Shown piece after piece: positions 41,078 to 55,717 of a stretch of DNA of 64,000 nt (position 1 is its first letter; each line of letters starts with the position of its first letter). A program made the translations under genes and the position numbers. A model generated the notes under the pieces. It was given only the letters and a program-made list of their open reading frames with translations, was not told where the DNA came from and searched no databases. This DNA comes from Methylobacterium hispanicum (GTDB taxonomy: Bacteria; Pseudomonadota; Alphaproteobacteria; Rhizobiales; Beijerinckiaceae). Location: contig NZ_BPQO01000001.1 of NCBI RefSeq assembly GCF_022179285.1, positions 248,001-312,000 of the forward strand, read 5' to 3'.

Positions 41078-42463
41078 ATGACGCGTAGCAGGCCTCGCCG
41101 GAACGGCCGGCCCCTGTCGGCCCTGCTCCTGGCCACGATCCTGGCGGGCGGGAGCCTCCCGCTCGGTGGGACGCCGGTGCATGCGCAGTGGGGTGACAGC
41201 TACGACGCGCCCCGACGCCGGCCCCGCGACTCCTATTACGCCCGCGACGACGCCTATCGGCCGCCGCCGCGCCGCTACGCGCCGCCCCAGGAGGCGCCGC
41301 GCCAGTTCTACTGGCCCTGGGAGGACCGCCCGCAGCCGCAGGCGCAGCCCCCCGCCGCCGAGCCGGCCTATCGGCGCCCGCGTCCGCGCCCGGCAGAGAC
41401 GACGCGCTCCTCCGAGGGGAGCCGGCCCGCCGTGAAGCGCCAGACGCGGTCGGCCCCCGCCGCGCCGCCGAAGCCCGCGGTCGCCAAGACGGAACCGAAC
41501 ATCCAGATCGCGGTGTTCGGCGACTCGCTCGCGGACCATCTCAGCCGCGGCCTCGACGACGTGTTCGAGGACAACGCCGACGTCGCCGTGATCGACCGCG
41601 CCAAGGGTGACAGCGGCCTCGTGCGCCGCGATGTCGTCGATTGGCCGAAGGCGGCGGAGGATTACCTGAAGGCCAGTCCGAAGGTCGCCTACGCGGTGGT
41701 GATGCTGGGTGCCAACGACCGGCAGGCGATCCGTGAGGGCGAGGAAAGCGTCGAGCCACTGAGCGAGCGCTGGCGCGAGATCTACCGCGCCCGCGCCGCC
41801 GCGCTGGTGAACGTGTTCCGCGGCCGCAAGCTGCCGCTGATCTGGGTAAGCGCACCGCCGATGCGCAGCGAGAGCCTCACCCGGGACCTCGCGGCGATCA
41901 ACGACATCGTCCGCGAGGTGGTCCAGCGCGAGGGCGGCATCTGGGTCGATGTCTGGCCGGGCTTCGTGGACGACCGCAACCGCTACACCGCGTCGGGTCC
42001 CGATCTCGAAGGCCAGACGGCGAAGCTGCGCACCTCGGACGGCGTGCACTTCACCCATGCGGGCGCGCGCAAGCTCGCCCACTTCGTTGATGTGGAACTG
42101 AAGCGCCTGATGGGGAACGCCGCGCCGACGCCGGAGGCGCCCGCCGCGGTCTCGGCCGCGCCGGGCCCCGCCCTCGACGGGGCACCGGCCAAGCTCGACG
42201 ACGTGGCGGCGATCGACCGCCAGATCACCGCGATGCTGCCGAGCCTGCCCGAGCCGCCCGGAATCCCGGCCCTGCCGGTGAAGGCCGCCGCAGGGCCGGT
42301 GGTGCCGCTCGGCCGCGCCGAGATTTCGCCCGGCGGCGCGCTGATCAGCGGGCGCCCGCAGGACGGCGACCCCTCCGGCAACGTTGACCGCGCCCTGCAG
42401 CGCGGCACCGCCCCCATGCCGCAGCCCGGCCGCGCCGACGACTTCCGCTGGCCGCCGGGATAG
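41078..42463 (+). CDS. DUF459/SGNH-type periplasmic protein
   Basis: A 461-residue exported protein. Signal peptide MTRSRPRRNGRPLSALLLATILAGGSLPLGGTPVHA, then a Pro/Arg/Tyr-rich low-complexity stretch (about 38-135), and the DUF459 SGNH domain (about 140-345): IAVFGDSLADHLSRGLDDV (Ser), VVMLGANDRQ (Asn), PLIWVSAPPM, TSDGVHFTHAGARKLAHFV (Asp-His). The tail (350-461) is Pro/Ala-rich. A role in cell-envelope ester chemistry, such as polysaccharide O-acetyl turnover, is inferred. AGGAGGG is well placed before the ATG. It is followed by a cluster of five palindromes before gltD. Confidence 0.8.
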   Translation: MTRSRPRRNGRPLSALLLATILAGGSLPLGGTPVHAQWGDSYDAPRRRPRDSYYARDDAYRPPPRRYAPPQEAPRQFYWPWEDRPQPQAQPPAAEPAYRRPRPRPAETTRSSEGSRPAVKRQTRSAPAAPPKPAVAKTEPNIQIAVFGDSLADHLSRGLDDVFEDNADVAVIDRAKGDSGLVRRDVVDWPKAAEDYLKASPKVAYAVVMLGANDRQAIREGEESVEPLSERWREIYRARAAALVNVFRGRKLPLIWVSAPPMRSESLTRDLAAINDIVREVVQREGGIWVDVWPGFVDDRNRYTASGPDLEGQTAKLRTSDGVHFTHAGARKLAHFVDVELKRLMGNAAPTPEAPAAVSAAPGPALDGAPAKLDDVAAIDRQITAMLPSLPEPPGIPALPVKAAAGPVVPLGRAEISPGGALISGRPQDGDPSGNVDRALQRGTAPMPQPGRADDFRWPPG

Positions 42464-42473
42464 GTCCCGGTTT

Positions 42474-42628
42474 CGAAAGGCCTGAGGCCTTTCGTGGGTG
42501 CGGGGTGAAACCCTGCTTTTGAAAGCTCCGCCCCGGCAGAGCGGGGGCGGAGCTTTCAATCCCGGGGCTGCGCGCCCCGGGACCCCGCCTGCAGCGCCTC
42601 TAGGCGCCGAAAGGGCCTCGGGCCCTTT
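42474..42628. repeat. Cluster of five perfect hairpins between convergent genes
   Basis: A: CGAAAGGCC-TGA-GGCCTTTCG (42474-42494). B: TTGAAAGCTCCGCCCC with its complement (42519-42534 / 42544-42559), a 16-bp stem. C: CCCGGGGC-TGCGC-GCCCCGGG (42561-42581). D: GCGCCT-CT-AGGCGC (42594-42607). E: AAAGGGCC-TCG-GGCCCTTT (42610-42628). No gene fits. The region lies between the DUF459 gene (+) and gltD (-), so the array is probably a two-way transcription barrier. Confidence 0.85.
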
Positions 42629-42642
42629 GGGATCCCCGGACC

Positions 42643-44076
42643 TTACCGCGGCAGGATCGTCGCGCCCATCAGGTGCTCGTCGATGGCGCGGGCCGCCTGG
42701 CGGCCCTCGCGGATCGCCCAGACGATCAGGGACTGGCCGCGGCGCATGTCGCCCGCCGCCCAGACCTTCGGGTCGGAGGTGCGGTAATCCTCGTCGTTCG
42801 CCTCGATGTTGCCGCGCTTCGTCATCGCGACGCCGGACTGCTCCAGCAGCCCCTTCTGGACCGAGCCCGCGAAGCCGATCGCCATGAAGACGAGGTCGGC
42901 CGGCAGCACGAACTCGGTGCCGGGGATCGGCTGGCGCTTCTCATCCACGCGCGCGCAGACCACGCCGGTGACGCGGCCCTTCTTGTTGGCCTCCAGCCGC
43001 AAAGTGGCGGCCTGGAACTCGCGCTCGGCACCTTCGGCCTGGCTCGACGAAGTCCGCATCTTGGTCGGCCAGTAGGGCCACACCGAGAGCTTGTCCTCGC
43101 GCTCCGGCGGGCGGGGGCGGATGTCGAGCTGCGTAACCGAGAGCGCGCCCTGGCGGAAGGCGGTGCCGACGCAGTCGGAGGCCGTGTCGCCGCCGCCGAT
43201 GACGACGACGTTCTTGCCAGCCGCGACGATCGGCGGCTCGCCGTTGCCCGGCATCGGCTCGGCGGCCACGCGCCGGTTCGACTGGACGAGGTAGGGCATC
43301 GCGTAGTGCACGCCCTCCAAGTCCTGGTTCGGCAATTGCGGGTTGCGCGGGTCCTCGGCGCCGCCGCAGAACATCACGGCGTCGAACTCGGCCTTCAGCT
43401 CCTCGACGGACTTCGTCACGCCGATGTTCTGGTTGTAGTGGAAGACGACGCCCTCGGCCTCCATCTGCTTCACGCGCCGGTCGATGTGGCGCTTCTCCAT
43501 CTTGAAGTCCGGGATGCCGTAGCGAAGCAGGCCGCCGGCCTTCGGCTCCCGCTCGAAGACGTGCACGTCGTGCCCGACGCGGGCGAGCTGCTGGGCGGCG
43601 GCCATGCCGGCCGGGCCCGAGCCGACAATCGCCACGCGCTTGCCCGTGCGGGTCTCGGCCGGCTCGGGCTTCACCCAGCCCATGTTCCAGGCCCGGTCGG
43701 CGATCGCCTGCTCGATCGTCTTGATGGCGACCGGCTGGTTCTCGAGGTTCAGCGTGCAGGCCTCCTCGCAGGGGGCGGGGCAGACGCGGCCGGTGAACTC
43801 GGGAAAGTTGTTGGTGGAGTGCAGGTTGCGCGCGGCCTCCTCCCAGTCCGACTGGAAGACGAGGTCGTTCCAATCCGGGATCTGGTTGTGCACCGGGCAG
43901 CCCGTGGGCCCGTGACAGAACGGGATGCCGCAATCCATGCAGCGCGCCGCCTGCTTGGTGAGGTCATGCTCGTCGAGCGGCAGCGTGAACTCGCGGAAGT
44001 GCCGGATCCGGTCGGCGGCGAGCTGGTACTTCTGCTCCTGCCGGTCGAATTCGAGGAAACCCGTGATCTTGCCCAT
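42643..44076 (-). CDS. gltD: Glutamate synthase (NADPH) small subunit
   Basis: A 477-residue flavoprotein that oxidises NADPH and feeds electrons to GltB for glutamate formation. The N-terminal Fe-S domain has Cys clusters ([37 protein letters not shown]). FAD site is [18 protein letters not shown] and NADPH site [15 protein letters not shown]; the C-terminal FAD contact is [29 protein letters not shown]. Length is normal. It is transcribed from gltB (103 bp gap) as the second gene. Co-regulated with nitrogen supply. Confidence 0.96.
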   Translation of the reverse strand: MGKITGFLEFDRQEQKYQLAADRIRHFREFTLPLDEHDLTKQAARCMDCGIPFCHGPTGCPVHNQIPDWNDLVFQSDWEEAARNLHSTNNFPEFTGRVCPAPCEEACTLNLENQPVAIKTIEQAIADRAWNMGWVKPEPAETRTGKRVAIVGSGPAGMAAAQQLARVGHDVHVFEREPKAGGLLRYGIPDFKMEKRHIDRRVKQMEAEGVVFHYNQNIGVTKSVEELKAEFDAVMFCGGAEDPRNPQLPNQDLEGVHYAMPYLVQSNRRVAAEPMPGNGEPPIVAAGKNVVVIGGGDTASDCVGTAFRQGALSVTQLDIRPRPPEREDKLSVWPYWPTKMRTSSSQAEGAEREFQAATLRLEANKKGRVTGVVCARVDEKRQPIPGTEFVLPADLVFMAIGFAGSVQKGLLEQSGVAMTKRGNIEANDEDYRTSDPKVWAAGDMRRGQSLIVWAIREGRQAARAIDEHLMGATILPR

Positions 44077-44179
44077 CGGTCAGCCCCTGGGCCCGCGCGT
44101 CTCCCGACTGCGCCGCCCGCATCGTCCAATATCCTGAGCGCGTGACCGGGCGGCGAACCGCCCGGTCGTCTGGCGATGC
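44077..44179 (-). other. gltB-gltD spacer
   Basis: 103 bp between the gltB stop and the gltD ATG. It holds GGGCGG...CCGCCC inverted pairs but no clear terminator. Confidence 0.3.
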
Positions 44180-48889
<4,710 letters not shown>

Positions 48890-48944
48890 CCCGTTCGATC
48901 CGACTGTCCAGGCGATCCGCCCGGAGGCCAGCATGTTTCATGCC

Positions 48945-48975
48945 CGAACATCAATCGATGCCGGGCCTGTCAATT
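48945..48975 (-). promoter_or_regulatory. gltB: Possible gltB promoter
   Basis: A perfect -35 TTGACA is at 48973-48968 (minus strand). The -10 position (about 48950-48945) reads TGTTCG, a poor match. ATGTT...AACAT (48933-48951) forms an inverted repeat over the start region. Confidence 0.3.
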
Positions 48976-49510
48976 CGTCTCGTCGGGTTAGACCGGTTCT
49001 TCCCTGGGGAAGCGCCCGCCGACCCGCGGGCTCGCCACCAGCCCGTCTTCAGCCGGCGTGGGCCCGAATCGCCGGAGCGGCGATCGGCTTGCGGATGTGT
49101 TTCGACGTCGCGACGCGCACGTGACCGACACCTCTGCCCAGGACATGGGCACCCGGGGGGCGCCCGCCGACAAATGGGACAGCCGTACTGTCCTAAAACC
49201 GCAAACTGACAGATTCCAATCGTTCCAGCAAGAGGGGTGCGCTTTGTCACGCACGCCCCCTTGCCGCAGGCGCGGGCCTGCCCAACTGCGCGCCGGATCG
49301 CGGCGGCCCGGCAGAGGCTGGCGCGTGGCCGGATCGCGCGCCCCGCATTCTCGCCCGAATCTGCTGGTTAACGAAACCTTGCCGAGCACAAGCGGCATGC
49401 GGGGCAACGACCCTGCGCGTACGGGCCCCGGACCCGATCCAACGGTCCGGGGCCGTGCCGGTCGAAGCGACCCGCCGGCCCGGCAGAGCGTGAGACAGAT
49501 CGAGACGCGC
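48976..49510. other. Gene-free divergent region gltB/secreted protein
   Basis: No gene is supported in these 535 bp. GGACAG-CCGTA-CTGTCC (49177-49193) is a perfect 6-5-6 palindrome that could be an operator. GTGCG-...-CGCAC lies at about 49238-49257. GC content is the usual high level. Confidence 0.4.
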
Positions 49511-50509
49511 ATGCAGACGAGTCCGCGAAGCGGTACAGGCCGTCGTTCCACCCGTCGCCGGCTCGGAGCAGGCCTGCGCGCGGCCGCGGCCGCGTGCGCC
49601 CTGCTGGCCGGATCGGCTCTCTCGGCTCAGGCCCAGTACGTCTTCGAGGACGAGATCCTGCCCCCGCGCGCGGTCGCCTGGCGCCTGAGCGACCGCGGCT
49701 TCACCGGCATCGGCCGCCCGCGCTTCGACGGTCGCGCCTACGTCGTGGAGGCCTTCGACCCGCGCGGCGACCGGGTCCGCCTCGTCGTCGCGCCGGACAG
49801 CGGCGCGATCGTCGGGCGCCAGCGCCTCGACGCGCCGGTCGCGCTCGGGCGTCCTGTGCCGGGCTACGGCTGGACCGAGGAGGATTACGGCCCCGCCCGC
49901 AGGCCGTCGCGGGCGCAGGAGGCCGAGGGTCTGGTGCCGCCCAGCCGCATCCCGATGCCGGAGGAGCGCGGCGCCTATCCGGCGCGCCCGCTACCGCCCG
50001 TCACACCGCGCGCCCACGAGCCCGCGCGCCGTGAGGCGGCCCGCGAGGCGGCCCGCGAGGCCTCCGTGGCCGATCCGGGCGGCAACCCCCTCGGCCTGAA
50101 CCCGGACACGGCCACCCGTCAGGCCGCGCCGCGCCGGACCGCCCGCACCGCCGTGCCCGGTGAGAAGGCTGCGAGCCCCCGCCTCTCCGACGTCAAGCCG
50201 CCCGAGAAGCCCGCCGCCCGCCTGACGCCCGAGGCGCCGCGGCCGGCCGCGCCCGCGGCATCCAAGCCGGAGGCCCCCGCGACCGAGTCGGCCAAGGTCG
50301 ATCCGAAGGCCGATGCGCCGAGGGGCCCGTCCATGCCCGCCGCACAGACGCCCAAGGCGGCGGACGCGAAGCCCGCCGACAAGCCGGCCGAGAAGTCCGC
50401 GGATGCGGGCTGGAAGGATCCGCCGGAGGGCAAGCGCACCGTGCGGGTGATCGGCGGCGCCACGATCGTGCCGGGCACGACCGAGAAGGACGGCGCGACG
50501 GCGAACTGA
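49511..50509 (+). CDS. Exported Pro/Ala/Lys-rich protein, PepSY-like head
   Basis: A 332-residue protein from ATG 49511. Signal region MQTSPRSGTGRRSTRRRLGAGLRAAAAACALLAGSALSAQAQ, then a small folded part (about 45-120, VAWRLSDRGFTGIGRPRFDGRAYVVEAFDPRGDRVRLVVAPDSGAIVGRQRL) of PepSY-like type. The remainder (about 135-332) is low complexity: Glu/Ala/Arg repeats (ARREAAREAAREAS) and Pro/Ala/Lys stretches ending IVPGTTEKDGATAN. It may be cell-envelope associated. Function unknown. Its stop precedes element copy C by nine bases. Confidence 0.6.
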   Translation: MQTSPRSGTGRRSTRRRLGAGLRAAAAACALLAGSALSAQAQYVFEDEILPPRAVAWRLSDRGFTGIGRPRFDGRAYVVEAFDPRGDRVRLVVAPDSGAIVGRQRLDAPVALGRPVPGYGWTEEDYGPARRPSRAQEAEGLVPPSRIPMPEERGAYPARPLPPVTPRAHEPARREAAREAAREASVADPGGNPLGLNPDTATRQAAPRRTARTAVPGEKAASPRLSDVKPPEKPAARLTPEAPRPAAPAASKPEAPATESAKVDPKADAPRGPSMPAAQTPKAADAKPADKPAEKSADAGWKDPPEGKRTVRVIGGATIVPGTTEKDGATAN

Positions 50510-50517
50510 GGCAGGGC

Positions 50518-50859
50518 CTCACACCGTTTCCGGTTGAAGCGTTCGGTTCGACGCAACGTTTCAGGACGAAGCGCGGGTCCCCTCTCCCATAGGGAGAGGT
50601 CTGCTTTCGCAGAAAGCCGGGTGAGGGGTATGAGGCGTCCGAACAGGGCTCGATCTGAACGCGCGTCGATGGCGTGCTCAGCTCTGAAAGGCCATACCCC
50701 TCACCCCAACCCTCTCCCTATGGGAGAGGGGGCGCGGCGCGGTTCCAGTGGCGATCTCGGAGACGACCCCGCCATATGCGATCGCCCTGCCCTATGGGAG
50801 AGGGGGCGCGGCGCGGTTCATCCCACACGGCCGCACCCATCGACCGGAAACGGTATCAG
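50518..50859. repeat. Dispersed palindromic element, copy C (342 bp, enlarged)
   Basis: Terminal repeats CTCACACCGTTTCCGGTTGA (50518-50537) and TCGACCGGAAACGGTATCAG (50840-50859). The core matches copy B. The arm CCTATGGGAGAGGGGGCGCG is present twice, at about 50717 and 50790, so part of the element was duplicated. It lies between the convergent secreted-protein gene and fdhD. The fdhD stop codon (TCA, 50856-50858 on the minus strand) lies in the right terminal repeat. Confidence 0.9.
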
Positions 50860-51749
50860 CCCGGCATCACCAGCCGCTCGCCGCCGCAGAACACCGTCAG
50901 CGTGTCCGAGCGCGCGATCGCGCAGAGCGTCATGTCGTGACCGCGGGCGCGCGCGAGCGCCAGGGAGGTCGGGGCCGAGATCGCCACGATCACGGCGGCG
51001 CCGAGGCGCGCGGCCTTCTCCACCATCTCGAACGAGCAGCGGCTGGTGATCACCGCGAAGCCCGTCGCCGGGTCGCGGCCGGAGCGCATCAGCGCGCCGA
51101 TCAGCTTGTCCAGCGCGTTGTGGCGGCCGACATCCTCGCGCACCGCGACGAGCGCGCCGTCGAGATCCGCCCAGGCGGCGGCGTGCACCGCGCGGGTCTC
51201 GTGGTTCAGGACCTGCGCCTCGGAGAGCGCCGAGAGCGCCCGCTCGATCGCCGCGACGGTGACGCGGATGGCGGGCGCCGCCCGCATGTCCGCGACCGGC
51301 AGCGAGGCGAGGTCCTCGACCCCGCAGACGCCGCAGCCGGTGCGCCCGCTGAGCGCCCGCCTGCGGGCGAGATGCTCGCGCAGCCGCCCCGGCGCGAGGT
51401 CCACGAGGAGGCGCACGCCCCCCTGCTCGCCCTCCCGCCCGCTCTCAAGCGCCACGCCCCGGATCTCGTCGGCAGACTCGACGATCCCCTCGGTCAGGCT
51501 GAACCCGTAGGCGAAATCCTCGAGGTCGGCCGGCGTCGTCATCATCACCGCGTAGGGCACGCTGCCGTAGACGAGGTTGACCGGCGTCTCGACGGCGAGG
51601 GCCCGGCTGTCCGCCCGCGGCTCGGCCTCCCGGTAGGCGACGACCCGCGTCGGCACCCGCACGGCCGGCTCCGGCAGGCCCGCTCCGTTCCCCGCGACAT
51701 CGTGCCCAGACATCGGCAACCTGCAGCTTCTCGCGGCCTCGACGGCCAT
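50856..51749 (-). CDS. fdhD: Formate dehydrogenase accessory sulfurtransferase FdhD
   Basis: A 297-residue protein from ATG 51749 (MAVEAARSCRLPMSGHD), with AGGAGG eight bases upstream; the open frame runs on to 51905. FdhD passes sulfur from a desulfurase to the molybdenum cofactor of formate dehydrogenase. The conserved Cys motif is GRTGCGVCGVEDL. Other hallmarks: ETPVNLVYGSVPYAVMMTTPADLEDFAYGFSLTEGI, VREDVGRHNALDKLIG and SRCSFEMVEKAARLGAAVIVAISAPTSLAL. Formate oxidation yields NADH in C1 metabolism, which fits a methylotroph. Its stop is in element copy C. Confidence 0.95.
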   Translation of the reverse strand: MAVEAARSCRLPMSGHDVAGNGAGLPEPAVRVPTRVVAYREAEPRADSRALAVETPVNLVYGSVPYAVMMTTPADLEDFAYGFSLTEGIVESADEIRGVALESGREGEQGGVRLLVDLAPGRLREHLARRRALSGRTGCGVCGVEDLASLPVADMRAAPAIRVTVAAIERALSALSEAQVLNHETRAVHAAAWADLDGALVAVREDVGRHNALDKLIGALMRSGRDPATGFAVITSRCSFEMVEKAARLGAAVIVAISAPTSLALARARGHDMTLCAIARSDTLTVFCGGERLVMPG

Positions 51750-52000
51750 CGGGGCCCCTCCTACACCAACCCGCCCGGCGAGCGAGGGTGGCGGGCGCGG
51801 ATTTGCGACGCGCAGGGTGCGGGAAAGCGCGCGATGCGACGCTTGTACGGTTGCGCCTTGCACGCCCATGTGATCTGACACCGCGATCGGAAACCCCGGC
51901 CTCACGGCCGTCGGGGCCGCGAAGTCGGTTGCGCGCTAGCCGGAGATAGGGTCTCGCGCGGCCAAGAAGAAGAGTCTCCGAGGGGAGCTAAGGGAGCCAC

Positions 52001-52840
52001 ATGCGGACGGCGCGGACGAAAACACCATTCTTGTCGGGGGTGGCCGCGCTCGGCGCCCTCCTCGTGACGTCCTCCCAGACCTTCGCTGCGGGTGTCGGCC
52101 AGCCGGTGCCGTGGCAGATGGACCGTCAGGTCGCGGTCACGGAGAACGCGCGCGACATTCACAGCTTCGAGCACGGGATGCACTGGCTCTCGCTCGGCAT
52201 CTCGCTCTTCGTTCTGGGCCTGATCCTCTGGTGCATCTTCCGCTTCGGCGAGAAGCGCAACCCGACGCCCTCGAAGACCACCCACAATACCGCCATCGAG
52301 ATCGCCTGGACGATCGTCCCGGTCCTGATCCTGGTCGCCGTCGCGATCCCCTCGTTCCGCCTGCTGCGCACGCAGCTCTCGGACCCGAAGGCCGACGTGA
52401 TGATCAAGGTCATCGGTCACGCCTGGTACTGGTCCTACGAGTATCCGCAGACCGACCAGGGCGGCGGCTTCACCTTCGACGCCAACCTCGACGAGGACAA
52501 GCAGCCGAAGCTGCTCGCCACCGACAACGACATGGTCGTGCCGGTGAACAAGGTGGTGAAGATCCAGGTCACCTCGACCGACGTGCTGCACTCCTGGGCG
52601 CTGCCCTCCTTCGGCTTCAAGATCGACGCGATCACGGGCCGCCTGAACCAGGCCTGGTTCAAGGCCGACAAGGAGGGCACCTACCACGGCCAGTGCTCCG
52701 AACTCTGCGGCCAGCGCCACGCCTACATGCCGATCACCGTGCGGGTGGTGAGCGAGGAGGCCTACGCCCAGTGGCTCACCGAGGCGAAGACCAAGTACGC
52801 CCGCCTCGACGACGGTGCGAGGCTCGCCGACGCGCGCTGA
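52001..52840 (+). CDS. ctaC: Cytochrome c oxidase subunit II
   Basis: A 279-residue subunit of the aa3-type terminal oxidase, first gene of the operon. A signal peptide (LGALLVTSSQTFAAG) and two membrane helices (about 60-82 and 99-118) precede the periplasmic CuA domain: HSWALPSFGFKIDAITGRLNQAWF and GTYHGQCSELCGQRHAYMPI (Cys, Cys, His, Met ligands; Glu backbone). It accepts electrons from cytochrome c. GGGAGCCAC precedes the ATG. The coxB symbol is also used. The ctaD gene follows 87 bp later. Confidence 0.96.
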   Translation: MRTARTKTPFLSGVAALGALLVTSSQTFAAGVGQPVPWQMDRQVAVTENARDIHSFEHGMHWLSLGISLFVLGLILWCIFRFGEKRNPTPSKTTHNTAIEIAWTIVPVLILVAVAIPSFRLLRTQLSDPKADVMIKVIGHAWYWSYEYPQTDQGGGFTFDANLDEDKQPKLLATDNDMVVPVNKVVKIQVTSTDVLHSWALPSFGFKIDAITGRLNQAWFKADKEGTYHGQCSELCGQRHAYMPITVRVVSEEAYAQWLTEAKTKYARLDDGARLADAR

Positions 52841-52927
52841 GCGCCCTTTCCGGGCCGGCGCCCCTCGGGGCTCCGGCTCGGCTCACCGCGAGACAATCAG
52901 AGAGAAACGCACAAGGCTCTTCGATCC

Positions 52928-54556
52928 ATGGCAACAGCCGCTGCACACGGGGCGCACGACGCCCACGACGACCATAAGCCGAGCTTCTTCGCCCGCTGGT
53001 TCCTGTCGACCAACCACAAGGACATCGGCACGCTCTACCTGCTCTTCGCCTTCTGCGCGGGCATGGTCGGGGCGTTCCTCTCCTTCGGCATCCGCATGGA
53101 GATGGAGGAGCCCGGGCTCCAGTATTTCTCCAACCCGGCCACCTACAACGTGTTCGTGACCGGCCACGGCCTCATCATGGTGTTCTTCATGGTGATGCCG
53201 GCCCTCATCGGCGGCTTCGGCAACTGGTTCGTGCCCCTCATGATCGGCGCGCCCGACATGGCGTTCCCGCGCATGAACAACATCTCGTTCTGGCTGACCT
53301 TCGCGGGCTTCCTGAGCCTCGTCTGCTCCCTCTTCGTCGAGGGCGCACCGGGCGCGCAGGGCGCGGGCACCGGCTGGACCGTCTACCCGCCGCTCTCGGC
53401 CGCCGGCCATCCCGGCCCCGCCGTCGACTTCGCGATCTTCGCCCTGCACCTCTCGGGCGCGGGCTCGATCCTGGGCGCCATCAACTTCATCACGACCATC
53501 CTCAACATGCGCGCCCCCGGCATGACGCTGCACAAGATGCCGCTCTTCGCCTGGGCCGAGCTGGTGACCGCGTTCCTGCTGCTCCTGTCGCTCCCGGTGC
53601 TCGCCGGCGCGATCACGATGCTGCTCACCGACCGCAACTTCGGCACGACCTTCTTCGACCCGGCCGGCGGCGGTGACCCGATCCTCTGGCAGCACCTGTT
53701 CTGGTTCTTCGGTCACCCCGAAGTGTACATCATGATCCTGCCGGCCTTCGGCATCGTCTCGCACATCATCGCCACGTTCTCGCGCAAGCCGGTCTTCGGC
53801 TACCTCGCGATGGCCTACGCGATGGTCGCGATCGGCGTCGTCGGCTTCGTCGTGTGGGCCCACCACATGTACACGGTCGGCCTCTCGCTCCAGACGCAGT
53901 CCTACTTCGTGTTCGCCACGATGGTGATCGCGGTGCCCACCGGCGTGAAGATCTTCTCCTGGATCGCCACGATGTGGGGCGGCTCCATCCGCTTCACCGC
54001 CGCGATGCACTGGGCGATCGGCTTCATCTTCCTGTTCACCGTCGGCGGCGTCACCGGCGTCGTCCTGGCGAACTCGTCGATCGACAAGTACCTGCACGAC
54101 ACCTACTACGTCGTGGCGCACTTCCACTACGTGCTCTCGCTCGGCGCCGTGTTCATCATCTTCGCCGGTGTCTACTACTGGTTCCCGAAGATGACCGGTC
54201 GCATCATCCCCGAATGGGCCGGCAAGCTGCACTTCTGGCTGGCCTTCATCGGCGCGAACGTCCTGTTCTTCCCGATGCACTTCCTGGGTCTGGCCGGCAT
54301 GCCGCGTCGTTACGCCGACTACCCGGAGGCGTTCGCGGGCTGGCACAAGGTCTCGACCTACGGCGGCCACATCTTCGCGCTCGGCATGTTCGTGTTCGTG
54401 ATCGGCGTGGTCCTGGCCTTCCGCTCGAAGGTGCGCGCCGCGGACAACCCGTGGGGCGAGGGTGCGACGACGCTGGAATGGACCCTGTCCTCGCCGCCGC
54501 CCTTCCACCAGTTCGAGACCCTGCCCCGCATCGTGGACGAGCCGGGCCACCACTGA
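52928..54556 (+). CDS. ctaD: Cytochrome c oxidase subunit I
   Basis: A 542-residue catalytic subunit with twelve membrane helices, haem a, and the haem a3-CuB site. Key blocks: [78 protein letters not shown] (His-Pro-Glu-Val-Tyr crosslink), [28 protein letters not shown]. It reduces O2 to water and pumps protons. Preceded by ctaC. A 9-bp hairpin lies just after the stop. Confidence 0.98.
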   Translation: MATAAAHGAHDAHDDHKPSFFARWFLSTNHKDIGTLYLLFAFCAGMVGAFLSFGIRMEMEEPGLQYFSNPATYNVFVTGHGLIMVFFMVMPALIGGFGNWFVPLMIGAPDMAFPRMNNISFWLTFAGFLSLVCSLFVEGAPGAQGAGTGWTVYPPLSAAGHPGPAVDFAIFALHLSGAGSILGAINFITTILNMRAPGMTLHKMPLFAWAELVTAFLLLLSLPVLAGAITMLLTDRNFGTTFFDPAGGGDPILWQHLFWFFGHPEVYIMILPAFGIVSHIIATFSRKPVFGYLAMAYAMVAIGVVGFVVWAHHMYTVGLSLQTQSYFVFATMVIAVPTGVKIFSWIATMWGGSIRFTAAMHWAIGFIFLFTVGGVTGVVLANSSIDKYLHDTYYVVAHFHYVLSLGAVFIIFAGVYYWFPKMTGRIIPEWAGKLHFWLAFIGANVLFFPMHFLGLAGMPRRYADYPEAFAGWHKVSTYGGHIFALGMFVFVIGVVLAFRSKVRAADNPWGEGATTLEWTLSSPPPFHQFETLPRIVDEPGHH

Positions 54557-54565
54557 GGACGGATC

Positions 54566-54589
54566 GGTCCGGGATATGCTTCCCGGACC
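54566..54589 (+). terminator. ctaD: Hairpin after ctaD
   Basis: GGTCCGGGA (54566-54574), loop TATGCT, TCCCGGACC (54581-54589): a perfect 9-bp stem 10 bp past the ctaD stop, with no T-tract. It probably protects the ctaCD message from 3' exonucleases or lowers readthrough. Confidence 0.6.
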
Positions 54590-54754
54590 GCGCGGGGACC
54601 GCGACAGCGGCCCCCGCCCTTCCCCGGGCGCCGTCGCGCGGCGCCCCGGAAAGGGCGAGATCTCCCGGTAGCGGGCCGCATCGGGCCCACGGGCTTGGAA
54701 TTGTTCCGTTTCGCCTTTACCGCCGCCATGACGGCCGGCGCGCCAGAGCCAGTG

Positions 54755-55711
54755 ATGTCGATGACGAGTCTGACCAACTCCCTGCCCGCCGAGCGCGAGG
54801 CTTTCGCTCCGGCGGTCGGCGGCGACGTGCCGGACTACTTCGCCCTGCTGAAGCCGCGGGTGATGGTTCTGGTGATCTTCACCGCGCTCGTCGGCATGGT
54901 GGTCTCGCCGCACGGCCACGTCTCGCCGGTGATCGGGGCGATCTCGCTGCTGATGATCGCGATCGGCGCCGGGGCGTCGGGCTGCCTCAACATGTGGTGG
55001 GACGCCGACATCGACGCGGTGATGACCCGCACCGCCAAGCGCCCGATCCCGGACGGGCGCATCCGGCCGAACGAGGCACTGGCCTTCGGCCTGTTCCTCT
55101 CGGTCGGCTCGACGCTGATCCTCGGGCTCGCGGCGAACTGGCTGGCCGCCGGGCTCCTGGCCTTCACCATCGTGTTCTACGCGGTGATCTACTCGATGTG
55201 GCTGAAGCGGGCGACCGCGCAGAACATCGTCATCGGCGGCGCCGCGGGCGCCCTCCCCCCGGTGATCGGTCAGGCGGTGGTCTCGGGGACGGTGGGCATC
55301 GAGTCGCTCGTGCTCTTCGCCATCATCTTCATCTGGACGCCCCCGCACTTCTGGGCGCTCGCCCTGGTGAAGGCCGGCGAGTACGCCAAGGCCGGCATCC
55401 CGATGATGCCGAACGTGGCCGGGCCCGAATCCACCCGCCGCCAGATCGTCTGGTACACGGTGCTGCTCGCCCCCCTCGGCCTCGTGCCGGTCGCCCTCGG
55501 ATTCGGCGGCCTGCTCTACGCGGTGATCGGCGTGCTGGGCGGCCTCGGCATGCTGGCCTTCAGCGTGCAGGTGCTGCGCAACCGCGAGGGCGAGGCCGAG
55601 AAGCGCGCCGCCATGGGCATGTTCGGCTTCTCGATCCTCTACCTCTTCCTGCTCTTCGCCGCGCTGCTTGCCGAGCAGAGCCTGGGGCTGTTCCGGCCGC
55701 TGGTGGCCTGA
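54755..55711 (+). CDS. ctaB: Haem o synthase (protohaem IX farnesyltransferase)
   Basis: A membrane prenyltransferase of about 318 residues that adds a farnesyl group to haem b, the first step to haem a. UbiA-type motifs: [48 protein letters not shown] (Asp-rich), and a second Asp-rich loop (region [20 protein letters not shown]). Seven or more membrane helices. In-frame ATGs lie at 54728, 54755 and 54761, and a TTG at 54695; 54755 gives the usual family length, but no strong ribosome-binding site decides it. The next gene starts six bases after its stop. Confidence 0.93.
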   Translation: MSMTSLTNSLPAEREAFAPAVGGDVPDYFALLKPRVMVLVIFTALVGMVVSPHGHVSPVIGAISLLMIAIGAGASGCLNMWWDADIDAVMTRTAKRPIPDGRIRPNEALAFGLFLSVGSTLILGLAANWLAAGLLAFTIVFYAVIYSMWLKRATAQNIVIGGAAGALPPVIGQAVVSGTVGIESLVLFAIIFIWTPPHFWALALVKAGEYAKAGIPMMPNVAGPESTRRQIVWYTVLLAPLGLVPVALGFGGLLYAVIGVLGGLGMLAFSVQVLRNREGEAEKRAAMGMFGFSILYLFLLFAALLAEQSLGLFRPLVA

Positions 55712-55717
55712 TTGACC

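Noticed and set aside
39104..42559. 1151-codon open frame antisense to the ETF-QO and DUF459 genes
   Set aside because: Spans two real genes and their intergenic gap; low-complexity charged product.
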